This document shows positions 50,037-58,294 of a stretch of 64,000 nt of DNA, in pieces. The notes under the pieces are model-generated. The model made no database searches, was not told where the DNA came from, and saw only the letters and a list, made by a program, of their open reading frames with translations. The position numbers were made by a program, and so were the translations under genes. Source of the DNA: Arthrobacter_H sp030452125 (GTDB lineage: Bacteria > Actinomycetota > Actinomycetes > Actinomycetales > Micrococcaceae); NCBI GenBank assembly GCA_052379645.1, contig JBQSYU010000007.1; one strand, 5' to 3'. Numbering within the stretch: position 1 is the stretch's first letter; each line of letters begins with the position of its first letter.

Positions 50037-50072
50037 TCTCGGGCAAGGGTTTTCGGTGGACCGGCGACCGTC

Positions 50073-50699
50073 TCAGCCGGCCGCCGACCGTGCTGCGGCG
50101 ATGAAGGCGCGGATCAACCCGGTGTCCTTGACCCCGCGCCGGGATTCCACCCCGCTGGAGACGTCGGCGCCCGTGGCCCCCGAGCTGTTCAGCAGGGCCG
50201 CGACATTGTCCACGGTGAGCCCTCCGGCCAGCAGCCAGAATCCCTCAGGGGCCCGGCCGGCCAGCACCGAGGGGTCGAAGGTCTCACCGGCCCCGGGGTC
50301 GACGGCGTCCAGCAGGATCCGCTCGGCGGCCCACTCGGCGCGATCGGCCGAGGACAGGGCGGCATACGCCGGGGCGGAGAAGGCCCGCAGGGTGCGATAA
50401 CCAGCCTCCTGGGCGGCGCGGATATCGGCCAGGGGTTCATCACCATGCAATTGGACGGTGGACACTCCTGCCGCTGCCGCGGTGGACAGGACGACATCGA
50501 GGGGCTGGTTGCGGAAAACCCCTACGGTTTCGACCGTTGCGGGGACGTCGTTGATCAGTTGGCGGACCACCCCCGGCTCCACGGTCCGCACACTGCCGGG
50601 GGCGAAGATGAATCCCAGGGCATCGGCCCCGGCCTGGACGGCGGCAGCCACGGTTTCGGGCGTGCTCAACCCGCAGATCTTCACATAGCGTTCGGTCAT
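50073..50699 (-). CDS. trpF: Phosphoribosylanthranilate isomerase
   Basis: 208 residues, a TIM barrel that isomerises phosphoribosylanthranilate in tryptophan synthesis. Motifs: VKICGLSTPETV (C9 of the KICG motif), GADALGFIFAPGSVR, VGVFRNQP, VQLHGDEP, LLDAV and LLAGGLTVDNV, ending GADVSSGVESRRGVKDTGLI. It stands alone, without other trp genes nearby. Many actinobacteria rely on PriA for this step, so a separate trpF is of note. Confidence 0.92.
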   Translation of the reverse strand: MTERYVKICGLSTPETVAAAVQAGADALGFIFAPGSVRTVEPGVVRQLINDVPATVETVGVFRNQPLDVVLSTAAAAGVSTVQLHGDEPLADIRAAQEAGYRTLRAFSAPAYAALSSADRAEWAAERILLDAVDPGAGETFDPSVLAGRAPEGFWLLAGGLTVDNVAALLNSSGATGADVSSGVESRRGVKDTGLIRAFIAAARSAAG

Positions 50700-50806
50700 G
50701 TCCGGGCTCCGCTCCTCGCCTCCGCCCGGCAGCTCGCCGGGGTGCTCCCCTAGTATCCTGCACGGGGCCGTGCCTCGGCCAGCCGTCCGAGGGCAGGGCC
50801 GGCGGA

Positions 50807-51382
50807 TCAGTCGCCGGGTCGGTCGCCGTCGGAAACCCTGGTGTGGATGCGTTCGCCGTCTCCCCCGAAAATGCTCAGCACCTCCACGGATCGGCCATCC
50901 GCCGATCCCATGGCGTGCGGGATCCGGGTATCGAATTCGGCGGCCTCCCCGGGTTCGAGCACCAGGTCCCGATCCCCCAGCAGCAGGCGCAATTTCCCGG
51001 AGAGCACATACAGCCAGTCGTATCCATCATGCACGCGGGGCTCCGGCATGACTTGGCGTCCCGGATAGGTCATCCTGAACGTCTGCGTGGGCGAGTTCGG
51101 CGGAGACAGCCTGAGGGTCTGGATGCCGTGGTGCATGCTGCGGGTGGGGCGGACGCGCGGGTCGGGCACCTCGGCGGGGATGAGCTCGTCGATGCCGATG
51201 CGCAGCGCTCGGGTCAGCGGCAACAGCAGTTCCAGGCTGGCCTGGCGCTTGCCCGATTCAAGCCGCGAGAGCGTGGACACCGATATGCCGGTCTTGGAGG
51301 CCAGATCCTCCAGCGTCCGATCCTGCTTCACCCGGGCAGCCCGGAGTCGGGGGCCGATCTGCTCGAGAACCGTATCCTTCAC
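50807..51382 (-). CDS. XRE-family regulator with cupin domain
   Basis: 191 residues from a GTG at 51382. The XRE HTH at about 9-63 (LRAARVKQDRTLEDLASKTGISVSTLSRLESGKRQ) is followed by a cupin of the ligand-binding type (about 100-180): HDGYDWLYVLSGKLRLLLGDRDLVLEPGEAAEFDTRIPH is the cupin core in motif order. AAGGGA six bases upstream supports the GTG; a longer frame begins at 51409 in the divergent promoter. It probably regulates the divergent flavoprotein/methyltransferase pair through the dyad at 51406-51419. Confidence 0.85.
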   Translation of the reverse strand: MKDTVLEQIGPRLRAARVKQDRTLEDLASKTGISVSTLSRLESGKRQASLELLLPLTRALRIGIDELIPAEVPDPRVRPTRSMHHGIQTLRLSPPNSPTQTFRMTYPGRQVMPEPRVHDGYDWLYVLSGKLRLLLGDRDLVLEPGEAAEFDTRIPHAMGSADGRSVEVLSIFGGDGERIHTRVSDGDRPGD

Positions 51383-51405
51383 ATCTTTCCCTTCTTGCTG
51401 TTTCT

Positions 51406-51419
51406 GCAAAGATATTTGC
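51406..51419. promoter_or_regulatory. Short dyad in divergent XRE-flavoprotein promoter
   Basis: GCAAA-GATA-TTTGC, five-base arms, lies between the divergent starts at 51382 and 51452 and may be bound by the XRE-cupin regulator. Confidence 0.45.
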
Positions 51420-51451
51420 CATCATAGCAGTGGGGGTTCCACAGTAGAAGC

Positions 51452-52399
51452 ATGAAAACCAACAGCAACTACGACGTCATCATCATCGGCGCTGGCGCCG
51501 CGGGTCTCAGTGCAGCACTGATGCTCGGCCGCTCGCTCCGCAGCACGCTCGTCCTGGACACCGGCACCCCGCGCAACCGCTTCGCCGCAGGGATCCAGGG
51601 TGTCCTGGGCCACGACGGCACCGCCCCCGAGGACTTCTTGGCCCGCGGCCGTTCCGAGGTCGCCGGCTATGGCGTCCAGTTCGGCACGGCGGCAGCCGCA
51701 ACCGTCGTGGCAACCGACGCCGGTATCACCGTGACCGATACCCAGGGCCGGCACCATGCTGCCCGCCGCCTCGTGGCCGCCACCGGAATCAGCGATGAAC
51801 TCCCGCCGCTGCCCGGCCTCGCCGCGGGCTGGGGAACCGATGTGCTGCACTGCCCGTATTGCCACGGCTGGGAGGTCCGCGGTCAACGCCTCGGCATCCT
51901 GGCCACCTCGCCCATGGCCCTGCACCAGGCGCAGCTGATCCGCCAGTGGAGCGACGACGTCGTCCTCTTCAGCGCCGGCGCCGGGCCCATCGACGACGCA
52001 CTGGCCACCACCCTGGCCTCCCGGGACGTGGTGATCGACAACCGGCAGGTCACCGGCATCCTCAGGAACGACGCCGGGGCCCTCACCGGGGTGCGGATGG
52101 TAGACGGCGGGCAACGGAACCTCGACGCCCTTTTCACCGCCGGTGAACTCCACCCCCAGGACGCCTACCTTGACGGACTGGGTTTGACGCGGGAGCAGAC
52201 ACCTTTTGGCAGCTTCATCGCCGCCGATCCCACCGGCAAAACCAGTCACCCGAGGATCTGGGCTGCCGGAAACCTCGTCGCCCCGATGGCCAATGTGCCG
52301 ATGAGCATGTCGGCGGGCACGATGGCTGGCAGCATGGTCAACATGGATCTGGTGACCGAGGATTTCAACCACGCAGCACAGCAGGTTCACGCGGCATGA
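51452..52399 (+). CDS. Thioredoxin reductase-like FAD oxidoreductase with CPYC
   Basis: 315 residues. FAD motif IIIGAGAAGLSAALMLGR (10-27); the redox pair is in LHCPYCHGWEV (CPYC, about 134-137); NAD(P) motif and the late IWAAGNLV complete the thioredoxin-reductase fold. CxxCHG sites are typical of the GliT/HlmI-like group, which oxidises small dithiols, rather than the CATC of true thioredoxin reductases. The stop overlaps the start of a methyltransferase. The divergent XRE-cupin gene is its probable regulator. Confidence 0.83.
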   Translation: MKTNSNYDVIIIGAGAAGLSAALMLGRSLRSTLVLDTGTPRNRFAAGIQGVLGHDGTAPEDFLARGRSEVAGYGVQFGTAAAATVVATDAGITVTDTQGRHHAARRLVAATGISDELPPLPGLAAGWGTDVLHCPYCHGWEVRGQRLGILATSPMALHQAQLIRQWSDDVVLFSAGAGPIDDALATTLASRDVVIDNRQVTGILRNDAGALTGVRMVDGGQRNLDALFTAGELHPQDAYLDGLGLTREQTPFGSFIAADPTGKTSHPRIWAAGNLVAPMANVPMSMSAGTMAGSMVNMDLVTEDFNHAAQQVHAA

Positions 52400-53097
52400 A
52401 CGAACGGAGCAGCACCGACATGGAGCACCAACACCACCACGACGAGGCGCCCATCGAGCCGCGCGCCTTCTGGGAAGCCCGGTACGGCGAGCGCGAAAGG
52501 ATCTGGAGCGGGGCTGCCAACCGGGCCCTGGTGGACGTTGTTTCCCCGCTGAAACCGGGCAGCGCCCTGGATCTGGGCTGCGGGGAAGGCGGGGATTCGC
52601 TCTGGTTGGCCGAGGCCGGCTGGACGGTCACCGGGGCGGATATTTCCACCACGGCCCTCGGACGGGCCGCCCAGGAGGCCCGCTCCCGCGGCCTGGGCGC
52701 CGAAGACGTCAACTGGCTTCAGGTCGATCTGGGCGAGGACTTCCCTCCGGGGACCTACGATCTGGTCTCCGCCTGCTTCCTGGCTTCCCCGGTGGACCTG
52801 CCCCGCGGGGAGGTCCTGCGCCGGGCCGCCGAAGCCGTGGCCTCCGGCGGCACCCTGCTGATCGTCTCCCATGCCGCCATGCCACCCTGGTCCCGGCACC
52901 GGCACGATCCCGGCGAGGCCCCCACCTCCCACGGCCCCCACGACTTCCCCACCCCCGCCGAGGAACTCGAACTCCTCGGACTCGACGAGGACCGGTGGAC
53001 AGTCGTCACCGCGGAGGCCAGGCCGCGGCAGGCCACCGGCCCCGAGGGCGCCGTCGTCGACCTGGAAGACACCGTCATCGTCGCCCGGCGAAACTAG
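52396..53097 (+). CDS. Class I SAM-dependent methyltransferase (TehB/TPMT-like)
   Basis: 233 residues. A His-rich N-terminal stretch (EHQHHHDE) precedes a FWEARYGERERIWSG entry motif, motif I LDLGCGEGGDSLWLA (about 57-71) and VTGADISTTALGRAA. The FWE..Y....WSG opening resembles the tellurite-resistance/thiopurine S-methyltransferase-like group, so a thiol, selenol or tellurite substrate is possible. Coupled to the CPYC flavoprotein gene by ATGA. Confidence 0.8.
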   Translation: MNERSSTDMEHQHHHDEAPIEPRAFWEARYGERERIWSGAANRALVDVVSPLKPGSALDLGCGEGGDSLWLAEAGWTVTGADISTTALGRAAQEARSRGLGAEDVNWLQVDLGEDFPPGTYDLVSACFLASPVDLPRGEVLRRAAEAVASGGTLLIVSHAAMPPWSRHRHDPGEAPTSHGPHDFPTPAEELELLGLDEDRWTVVTAEARPRQATGPEGAVVDLEDTVIVARRN

Positions 53098-53118
53098 CAG
53101 GACCGGGCCCAGGGCATT

Positions 53119-53137
53119 GCCGGCCCCCGCGGCCGGC
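53119..53137. terminator. Hairpin between convergent methyltransferase and TSUP genes
   Basis: GCCGGCC-CCCGC-GGCCGGC: a perfect 7 bp stem with a 5-base loop in the 61-base gap, usable by both genes. Confidence 0.6.
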
Positions 53138-53158
53138 GGCCCTGGCCGGGCGGCCGGC

Positions 53159-53908
53159 TCAGAGCAGGCCGAACCAGCCCTTGGCGATGGCGGCGAAGGC
53201 CCCGACGAACGCGATGATCAGGATGAATGCCCGGGCATGACGGTCATGGACGTGGCGCTGGAGTCGTTCACCGCCGAAGATCCCCACCACGATCGCCAGG
53301 ACGATCAGCGCCCAGTACCACCAGGGCAGGATGAGTTGCTGCTCCGGGGCGAGGAGGACCTTCGACACCACGGAGACGGTTCCGGTGACCGCGAAGAAAG
53401 GTTGCATGGTGGCGGCGAAGGAGCGTTGATCCCAACGGGTGAGGACCGCGTATGCACTGACCGCCGGGCCACCGACCCCTGCCATGGAGCTGGTCAGCCC
53501 CGACAGCGCCCCGGCGGCGGAACGGATGCCGGGGCCTCCGACGGCGACGCTGGAGCGGGAGAGGCCCAGCGAAAGGAGCAGGGCGATCAGCACGATGATG
53601 CCCACCGACAGGGAGAGGACCGCGGACTCCAGCCGGGTGGCGATGAGCGCCCCGATGACGGAGCCGACGACGCTGAAGGCGGCCAGCCAGCGGAACGCGG
53701 ACCAGTTGATGTCCTTCCAGACCCGCGGGGTGATCAGCGTGGAGGAGACGACGCCGCAGATGTTCACCAGCAGCACCCCCTCATGGGGGCCGAGCAGCAA
53801 CACCAGGAACGGTGAGGCCAGCATGGCGAATCCCAGCCCGGCGACCCGTTGGGCGACGGCACCGATGAACACCAGGGAGGCCGCCACGGCCAGGAGTTGA
53901 AGATCCAC
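53159..53908 (-). CDS. TSUP (TauE/SafE) family transporter
   Basis: 249 residues with eight hydrophobic segments in two repeats. The TauE/SafE phrases are VASLVFIGAVAQRVAGLGFAMLASPFLVLLLGPHEGVLL in pieces and GGPAVSAYAVLTRWDQRSFAATMQPFFAV. Members export sulfite, sulfoacetate and other small anions. It may serve the sulfite made by the enzymes at 0.6-2 kb, though it is 50 kb away, so this link is weak. Confidence 0.85.
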   Translation of the reverse strand: MDLQLLAVAASLVFIGAVAQRVAGLGFAMLASPFLVLLLGPHEGVLLVNICGVVSSTLITPRVWKDINWSAFRWLAAFSVVGSVIGALIATRLESAVLSLSVGIIVLIALLLSLGLSRSSVAVGGPGIRSAAGALSGLTSSMAGVGGPAVSAYAVLTRWDQRSFAATMQPFFAVTGTVSVVSKVLLAPEQQLILPWWYWALIVLAIVVGIFGGERLQRHVHDRHARAFILIIAFVGAFAAIAKGWFGLL

Positions 53909-54009
53909 CGCTACAGCCTACTGGGGGGCCCTTGAAGTTTGCGTCGGTTCCGAGGAAGCTGAAAAAATCCCCACCGGGCCACGGCAACAATCTCCAGGAG
54001 GTACCTCCC

Positions 54010-55857
54010 ATGGCAGGAACGGTCAGCGACTTCGTGATCGAGCGCATCAGGGATTGGGGGGTCAGCCGCGTTTTCGGTTTCCCCGGGGACGGGATCGGCG
54101 CCTTCGACGGCGCCCTGGGCCAGGCGGAGCGTGAGGACGACGGGGTGGATTACATCCGTCCGACCCACGAGGAGATCTGCTCGCTCATGGCCACTGCCCA
54201 CGCCAAGTTCACCGGCGAGGTGGGGGTCTGCGTGGCAACCTCCTCCCCCGGGGTGTTCCATCTGCTCAACGGGCTCTACGACGCCCAGATGGACAACCAG
54301 CCCGTCGTGGCCTTCGTGGGACAACAGGGGCTGAACGCGCTGGGCACCTTCGGCCAGCAGGTCAGCAATCTGGAACGGGCGTTGGCGGATGTTGCGGTCC
54401 ACGTGCAGACGATCGTCTCCCCCGAACAGGCCCAGGCCGTCGTGGACACCGCTTTCCGCACCGCCCGCGTCCGGCTGGGCCCCGCCGTCGTCATCCTCCC
54501 GCACGATGTCCAGGACCAGAAGATGCCCGCACTGCGCCCGCAGAGCTGGGTCTCGCGCTCCAGCGCCGTCGCCCCCTCCACCGCCGTCGTCCCTGCCCAC
54601 AGTGAGATCCTCAAGGCCGCCGAGATCATCAACGCCGGCTCCAAGGTGAGCTTCCTCGTCGGGCACGGCGCCAACGGGGCCACCGCCGAGGTCCTGAAGG
54701 CCGCCGAACTCCGGGGCGCCGGGATCATCACCGCGTTGCGGGCCAAACAAGTCATCCCCTCCGAGGTGCCCCACCATTCCCAACAGCTCGGACTGCTGGG
54801 ATCGCGGCCCAGCGTGGAGCAGATGGCCGACTGCGACACCCTGGTGTTGCTGGGCACCAACTACCCCTATGCCCAGTTCCTGCCGGAATCAGGGCAGGCC
54901 CGGGCCGTCCAGGTCGATCTCAAACCCGAACAGATGGGGCTGCGCTACCCCACCGAGCTGAACCTCTGGGGGGACGTGAAGGAGACCCTCACCGCCCTGA
55001 TCCCCCATCTGCAGGCCACCACGGACTTCTCCTGGCAGGAGCGTGTCGCGGCGGGCATGAAGGAATGGGAAGCGGAGATGGAGGCCGAAGCCATGGTCTC
55101 CTACGACGACGGGGTGAACCCGCGCCGGGTCTACCACGAGCTCAACCAGCGTCTTCCCCCGCGCGCCATCGTCACCGCCGATGCGGGCTCGACCGCCGAC
55201 TGGTACGGCCACCACATCCGGCTGCGCGAAGGGATGATGGGGGACCTCTCCGGACGGCTGGCCACCATGGTGGCGGCGATGCCCTATGCCACGGCCGCGA
55301 AATTCGCCCACCCCGAGCGCAGCGTCATCTGCACGATCGGCGATGGCGCCTTCCAGATGCTGGGCATGAACGAGCTCATCACGATCAAGAAGTACCTCTC
55401 GCGGTGGCAGAACCCGCAGCTGATCATCCTGGTCCTGCATAACGACGACCTCAACCAGGTCTCCTGGGAGATGCGCACCGAGGACGGCAACCCGCTGTGG
55501 CCGGCTTCCCAGGACGTGGAGACCATGGACTATGCCGGCTACGCCGAACTCCTGGGCTTCCAGGGGATCCAAGTCAGGAGCGATGACGAGGTCGCCGCCG
55601 CCTGGGATGTCGCCTTCGCCCACCGGGGGGTGACCCTCATCGATGCCTACACCAGCAAGAGCGTCCCACCGCTGCCTCCGAAGGTCGCCTTCGAGTTCGC
55701 GAAGAACACCGGGATGGCCCTGCTCAAGGGCGACCCCGAGGGCCTCGATGTCATGGCCGATACGGCCAAGGCGGTGTTCACCGAAGGGGTGGAGCGGGTC
55801 AAGGACACCCTGCATCTGGGGCACGAGCAGAAGCCGGAATCCGGGAACGGGCGGTAA
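54010..55857 (+). CDS. TPP-dependent enzyme, pyruvate oxidase-like
   Basis: 615 residues. Three TPP-enzyme domains: the Pyr domain with the active Glu in PTHEEICSLMATAHAK (about 48-63), a central domain ending near 330, and the PP domain with the TPP-binding GDGAFQMLGMNELITI (about 450) and the N/D site in LHNDDLNQVSWEM. It resembles the PoxB/YdaP group of pyruvate oxidases, also seen as thiamine pyrophosphate-requiring proteins. AGGAGG eight bases before the ATG at 54010 fixes the start; the frame from 53932 is upstream leader. Confidence 0.87.
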   Translation: MAGTVSDFVIERIRDWGVSRVFGFPGDGIGAFDGALGQAEREDDGVDYIRPTHEEICSLMATAHAKFTGEVGVCVATSSPGVFHLLNGLYDAQMDNQPVVAFVGQQGLNALGTFGQQVSNLERALADVAVHVQTIVSPEQAQAVVDTAFRTARVRLGPAVVILPHDVQDQKMPALRPQSWVSRSSAVAPSTAVVPAHSEILKAAEIINAGSKVSFLVGHGANGATAEVLKAAELRGAGIITALRAKQVIPSEVPHHSQQLGLLGSRPSVEQMADCDTLVLLGTNYPYAQFLPESGQARAVQVDLKPEQMGLRYPTELNLWGDVKETLTALIPHLQATTDFSWQERVAAGMKEWEAEMEAEAMVSYDDGVNPRRVYHELNQRLPPRAIVTADAGSTADWYGHHIRLREGMMGDLSGRLATMVAAMPYATAAKFAHPERSVICTIGDGAFQMLGMNELITIKKYLSRWQNPQLIILVLHNDDLNQVSWEMRTEDGNPLWPASQDVETMDYAGYAELLGFQGIQVRSDDEVAAAWDVAFAHRGVTLIDAYTSKSVPPLPPKVAFEFAKNTGMALLKGDPEGLDVMADTAKAVFTEGVERVKDTLHLGHEQKPESGNGR

Positions 55858-55946
55858 CGCGCAACCGGGGACGAATAAGCCTTGCTGGGGGCAGGGCACC
55901 GGCCTACATTGGAAGGAACGTCAGCTCCGTTCCCAGGGGAGGAATC

Positions 55947-56372
55947 ATGCGCGTCGTTCTGATCATCATTCGGCTGCTCTTGCTGGTGACGGCGGTCGTG
56001 GCCATCGTGGGTGCTTTCACGGTCGTGGGCAGCGAAGCAGGTCGTGAGTTCTTCCACAGCAACCAAAACATGTGGTCGGGCCTGCTGGGTCTGTTCGTGG
56101 CCTTCTCGGCCGGGATTTCCGTCGCCGGCGCCGTGAGCCCACGCTGGATCCTCGCCCACCCCGGCGGCGCCCTCTTCGCCCTGGTGCCCCTAGTGGTCCT
56201 CCTGCTCATCAGGTTCTATTCGGCGTTCGATCACCCCGTCACCCTGAACGTGGCCCTGCTGGGTGCCTTATTCGCGCTGCTCGCACTGCTTCTGCAGCCG
56301 GCCGCAGCGCTGGCCCTGCGCAAGGAAAACGCCCGACGCCCCCGCTCGGTGGACCGCGAACGGGCCTTCTAA
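55947..56372 (+). CDS. Four-TM membrane protein, unknown
   Basis: 141 residues with four membrane segments (about 5-25, 43-63, 74-93, 97-117) and a basic tail. GGGGAGGAATC precedes the ATG. No family recognised. The gene overlaps the convergent MDR gene by four bases. Confidence 0.65.
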   Translation: MRVVLIIIRLLLLVTAVVAIVGAFTVVGSEAGREFFHSNQNMWSGLLGLFVAFSAGISVAGAVSPRWILAHPGGALFALVPLVVLLLIRFYSAFDHPVTLNVALLGALFALLALLLQPAAALALRKENARRPRSVDRERAF

Positions 56373-57382
56373 CTGAGTCCGGCTTCATCCATCGAGACGA
56401 TGACCCGGCCCTCGCTCGTTCCGGCCAGCAGCGATTCGAAGGCCCGCGGCAGACTCTCAATCCCGGTGAATCCGGTGTGGATCCCGCGGACCGTGCCCTC
56501 GCGCACCCATTGGCCGACCTCGGCCTCGAACTGGGGGCGCAGGTCCTCGTGTTCGGTGACGGTGAAGCCGCGCATGGTCAGTTCCCCGTAGATCAGCCGG
56601 GTGTAGTTCCGGGGTGCCCCCGACCCGGTGCCCTTCGCCACCGCCCCGCAGATCACCACGCGGCCGCCGTGGCGGAGCATCTCCAGGGCGGCTTCGAGTT
56701 GGTCGCCGCCGACATTGTCATAGTAGAGGTCGATCCCCTCGGGCGCGGCCTGCCGCAGCAGGTCCAGGGCTTCGCCATCATGCCGGTTCACGGCGGCGTC
56801 GGCCCCCAGCGTGCCGGTGATCAGTTCGACCTTCTCCGCCGAGCCGGCGCAGCCGATCACCCGGGCCCCGCGGGCCTTGGCGAACTGTACGGCGCAGCTT
56901 CCCACCCCGCCGCCGGCGCCCGTGACATAGACGTCCTCCCCCGGCTGGACCCGGGCGACATGGATCATCCCGGTATAGGCGGTGAAGCCCACATGCCCCA
57001 GGATCGTGAGGTGGTCCTCCAAGGCCAGGTCCTCGGCTTCGGCGCCGATCCGGCGCAGTTCCCCGGCCTCGCAGACCTCGATGCTGCGCCAGTGGACCTT
57101 TCCCACGGCCAGATCCCCGACGGCGAACGCCTCGCTGGCCGATTCGATGACCTCGACGACTGCGTCGCTGGCGGGGGTGTCCCCCACCCCGATGCCCGGG
57201 CCGTAGGCCGTGCCTTCGCTGCCGATCCGTGAGGCCAGCCCGGCATTCAGGCCCAGGCGGCGGATGGCCACAAGGACCTGCCCCGGTCCGGGGTCGGGCG
57301 TCTCGGCGTCGAAGACCCCGAAGTCCGCTGCGGTGACGGTGGAGTCGGGCAGGGCCGTGAGCTGGATTTCCTGACTTTTCAT
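56369..57382 (-). CDS. NADP-dependent MDR oxidoreductase (CurA/LTB4DH-like)
   Basis: 337 residues. GroES-like N-terminal domain, then the NADP loop TGAGGGVGSCAVQFAKARGARVIGCAGSAEKVEL in motif order, DLYYDNVGGDQLEAALEMLRHGGRVVICG and PRNYTRLI. The YDNVGG and NYTRLI phrases are typical of leukotriene-B4/prostaglandin reductase-like enzymes that reduce alpha,beta-enones. The ATG at 57382 has a 9-base-arm dyad 20-49 bases upstream. Confidence 0.85.
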   Translation of the reverse strand: MKSQEIQLTALPDSTVTAADFGVFDAETPDPGPGQVLVAIRRLGLNAGLASRIGSEGTAYGPGIGVGDTPASDAVVEVIESASEAFAVGDLAVGKVHWRSIEVCEAGELRRIGAEAEDLALEDHLTILGHVGFTAYTGMIHVARVQPGEDVYVTGAGGGVGSCAVQFAKARGARVIGCAGSAEKVELITGTLGADAAVNRHDGEALDLLRQAAPEGIDLYYDNVGGDQLEAALEMLRHGGRVVICGAVAKGTGSGAPRNYTRLIYGELTMRGFTVTEHEDLRPQFEAEVGQWVREGTVRGIHTGFTGIESLPRAFESLLAGTSEGRVIVSMDEAGLS

Positions 57383-57401
57383 GCCCCCACCGTAGACCCG
57401 C

Positions 57402-57431
57402 CCCGTGCCACCCCCCAAGGTTTGGCACGGG
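57402..57431. promoter_or_regulatory. Inverted repeat upstream of MDR gene
   Basis: CCCGTGCCA (57402-57410) and TGGCACGGG (57423-57431) are perfect 9-base arms with a 12-base spacer, just before the MDR start. It may be an operator or, in RNA, a hairpin; it also follows the end of the sortase gene, so a terminator role is possible only on the minus strand upstream side, which makes an operator more likely. Confidence 0.5.
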
Positions 57432-57478
57432 ACGGGAGTCATGCGGTCTTCCACCTCCGCCGGGGCGGATTCCCGGCT

Positions 57479-58258
57479 CTAGACCGGATGCGTGGAGACG
57501 AGTTTGGCGTGGACGACGATGTTGTCCTCATGCCGCAGGGTGGCCTTGTCGAACGGTCCCCCGCAGGTGATCACCCGCAGCTCGGCATCGTCGGTATTGG
57601 CGTAGGTCCCCGCGCTGGAGAAGGCGTCCTTCTTGGTCTGGATGATCTGGGTGACCTTGAAGACGGCGACCTTGCCGTCGGCGCGGGTCACCGAGATCTC
57701 GTCCTTCTTGCGCAGGTCCCCGAGCTTGAAGAACACCGCCGGGCCTTCGTCCTTGGTGGCAGTGACATGCCCCAGCAGCACGGCGGGGCCTTGTTCACCC
57801 GGTGAGGGGCCGCGCTTATACCAACCGGCCGGTGCGTCCGGGTCCAACGGGGGGACCCCGATGGTTCCATCGGCCTTGAGGCCGACGTTGAGCAGATCGG
57901 TATCGACGTCGATGGCCGGGATCTGCAGGCGGACCGGCTGCGAACGCTTCAGCGGCTTCGGAGCCGGAGCCTGGGTCTGCTTGGGCTTGGGTTTCGGTTT
58001 CGGGGCCTTCGACGATGACTCGGTGGTGGTCTTGGTCGGGGTGGCCGACGGCATGGCCGTCGGCGGTGGCGAGGTGGTGGGGGGCGCGCTGGGCGTGTCC
58101 GCGATGGCCTCGGAGGCCGGCGGCGAGGGCGGTGGTGCTTCCCCCCGCGCGCCGACTCCGATCAGGACTGCTCAGACGAGGCCGACCGTTGCGGTCACCG
58201 CTATCGCGGTGATGCGACGACCGCGGCCGTTGCGTGGGTTTTTCCGTGCGTGCTTCAT
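57479..58258 (-). pseudogene. Class F sortase gene with in-frame stop in signal peptide
   Basis: From ATG 58258 (AAAGGA ten bases upstream) the frame reads a basic start MKHARKNPRNGRGRR and hydrophobic TAIAVTATVGLV, then TGA (58172-58174), then AVLIGVGAR and a Pro/Ser/Thr-rich spacer into a full class F sortase domain (catalytic His in LLGHVT, Cys in VITCGG, late Arg in ATLRHED). The stop is the only lesion in 260 codons. A start inside the spacer (ATG 58054) would give a soluble enzyme without anchor. Either the gene is broken, the stop is read through, or the base is an error. The CHRD protein next door is the likely substrate. Confidence 0.75.
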
Positions 58259-58294
58259 CGGTTCCAGTCCTTTTCTTCTCCGGGGGTGCCTTTC

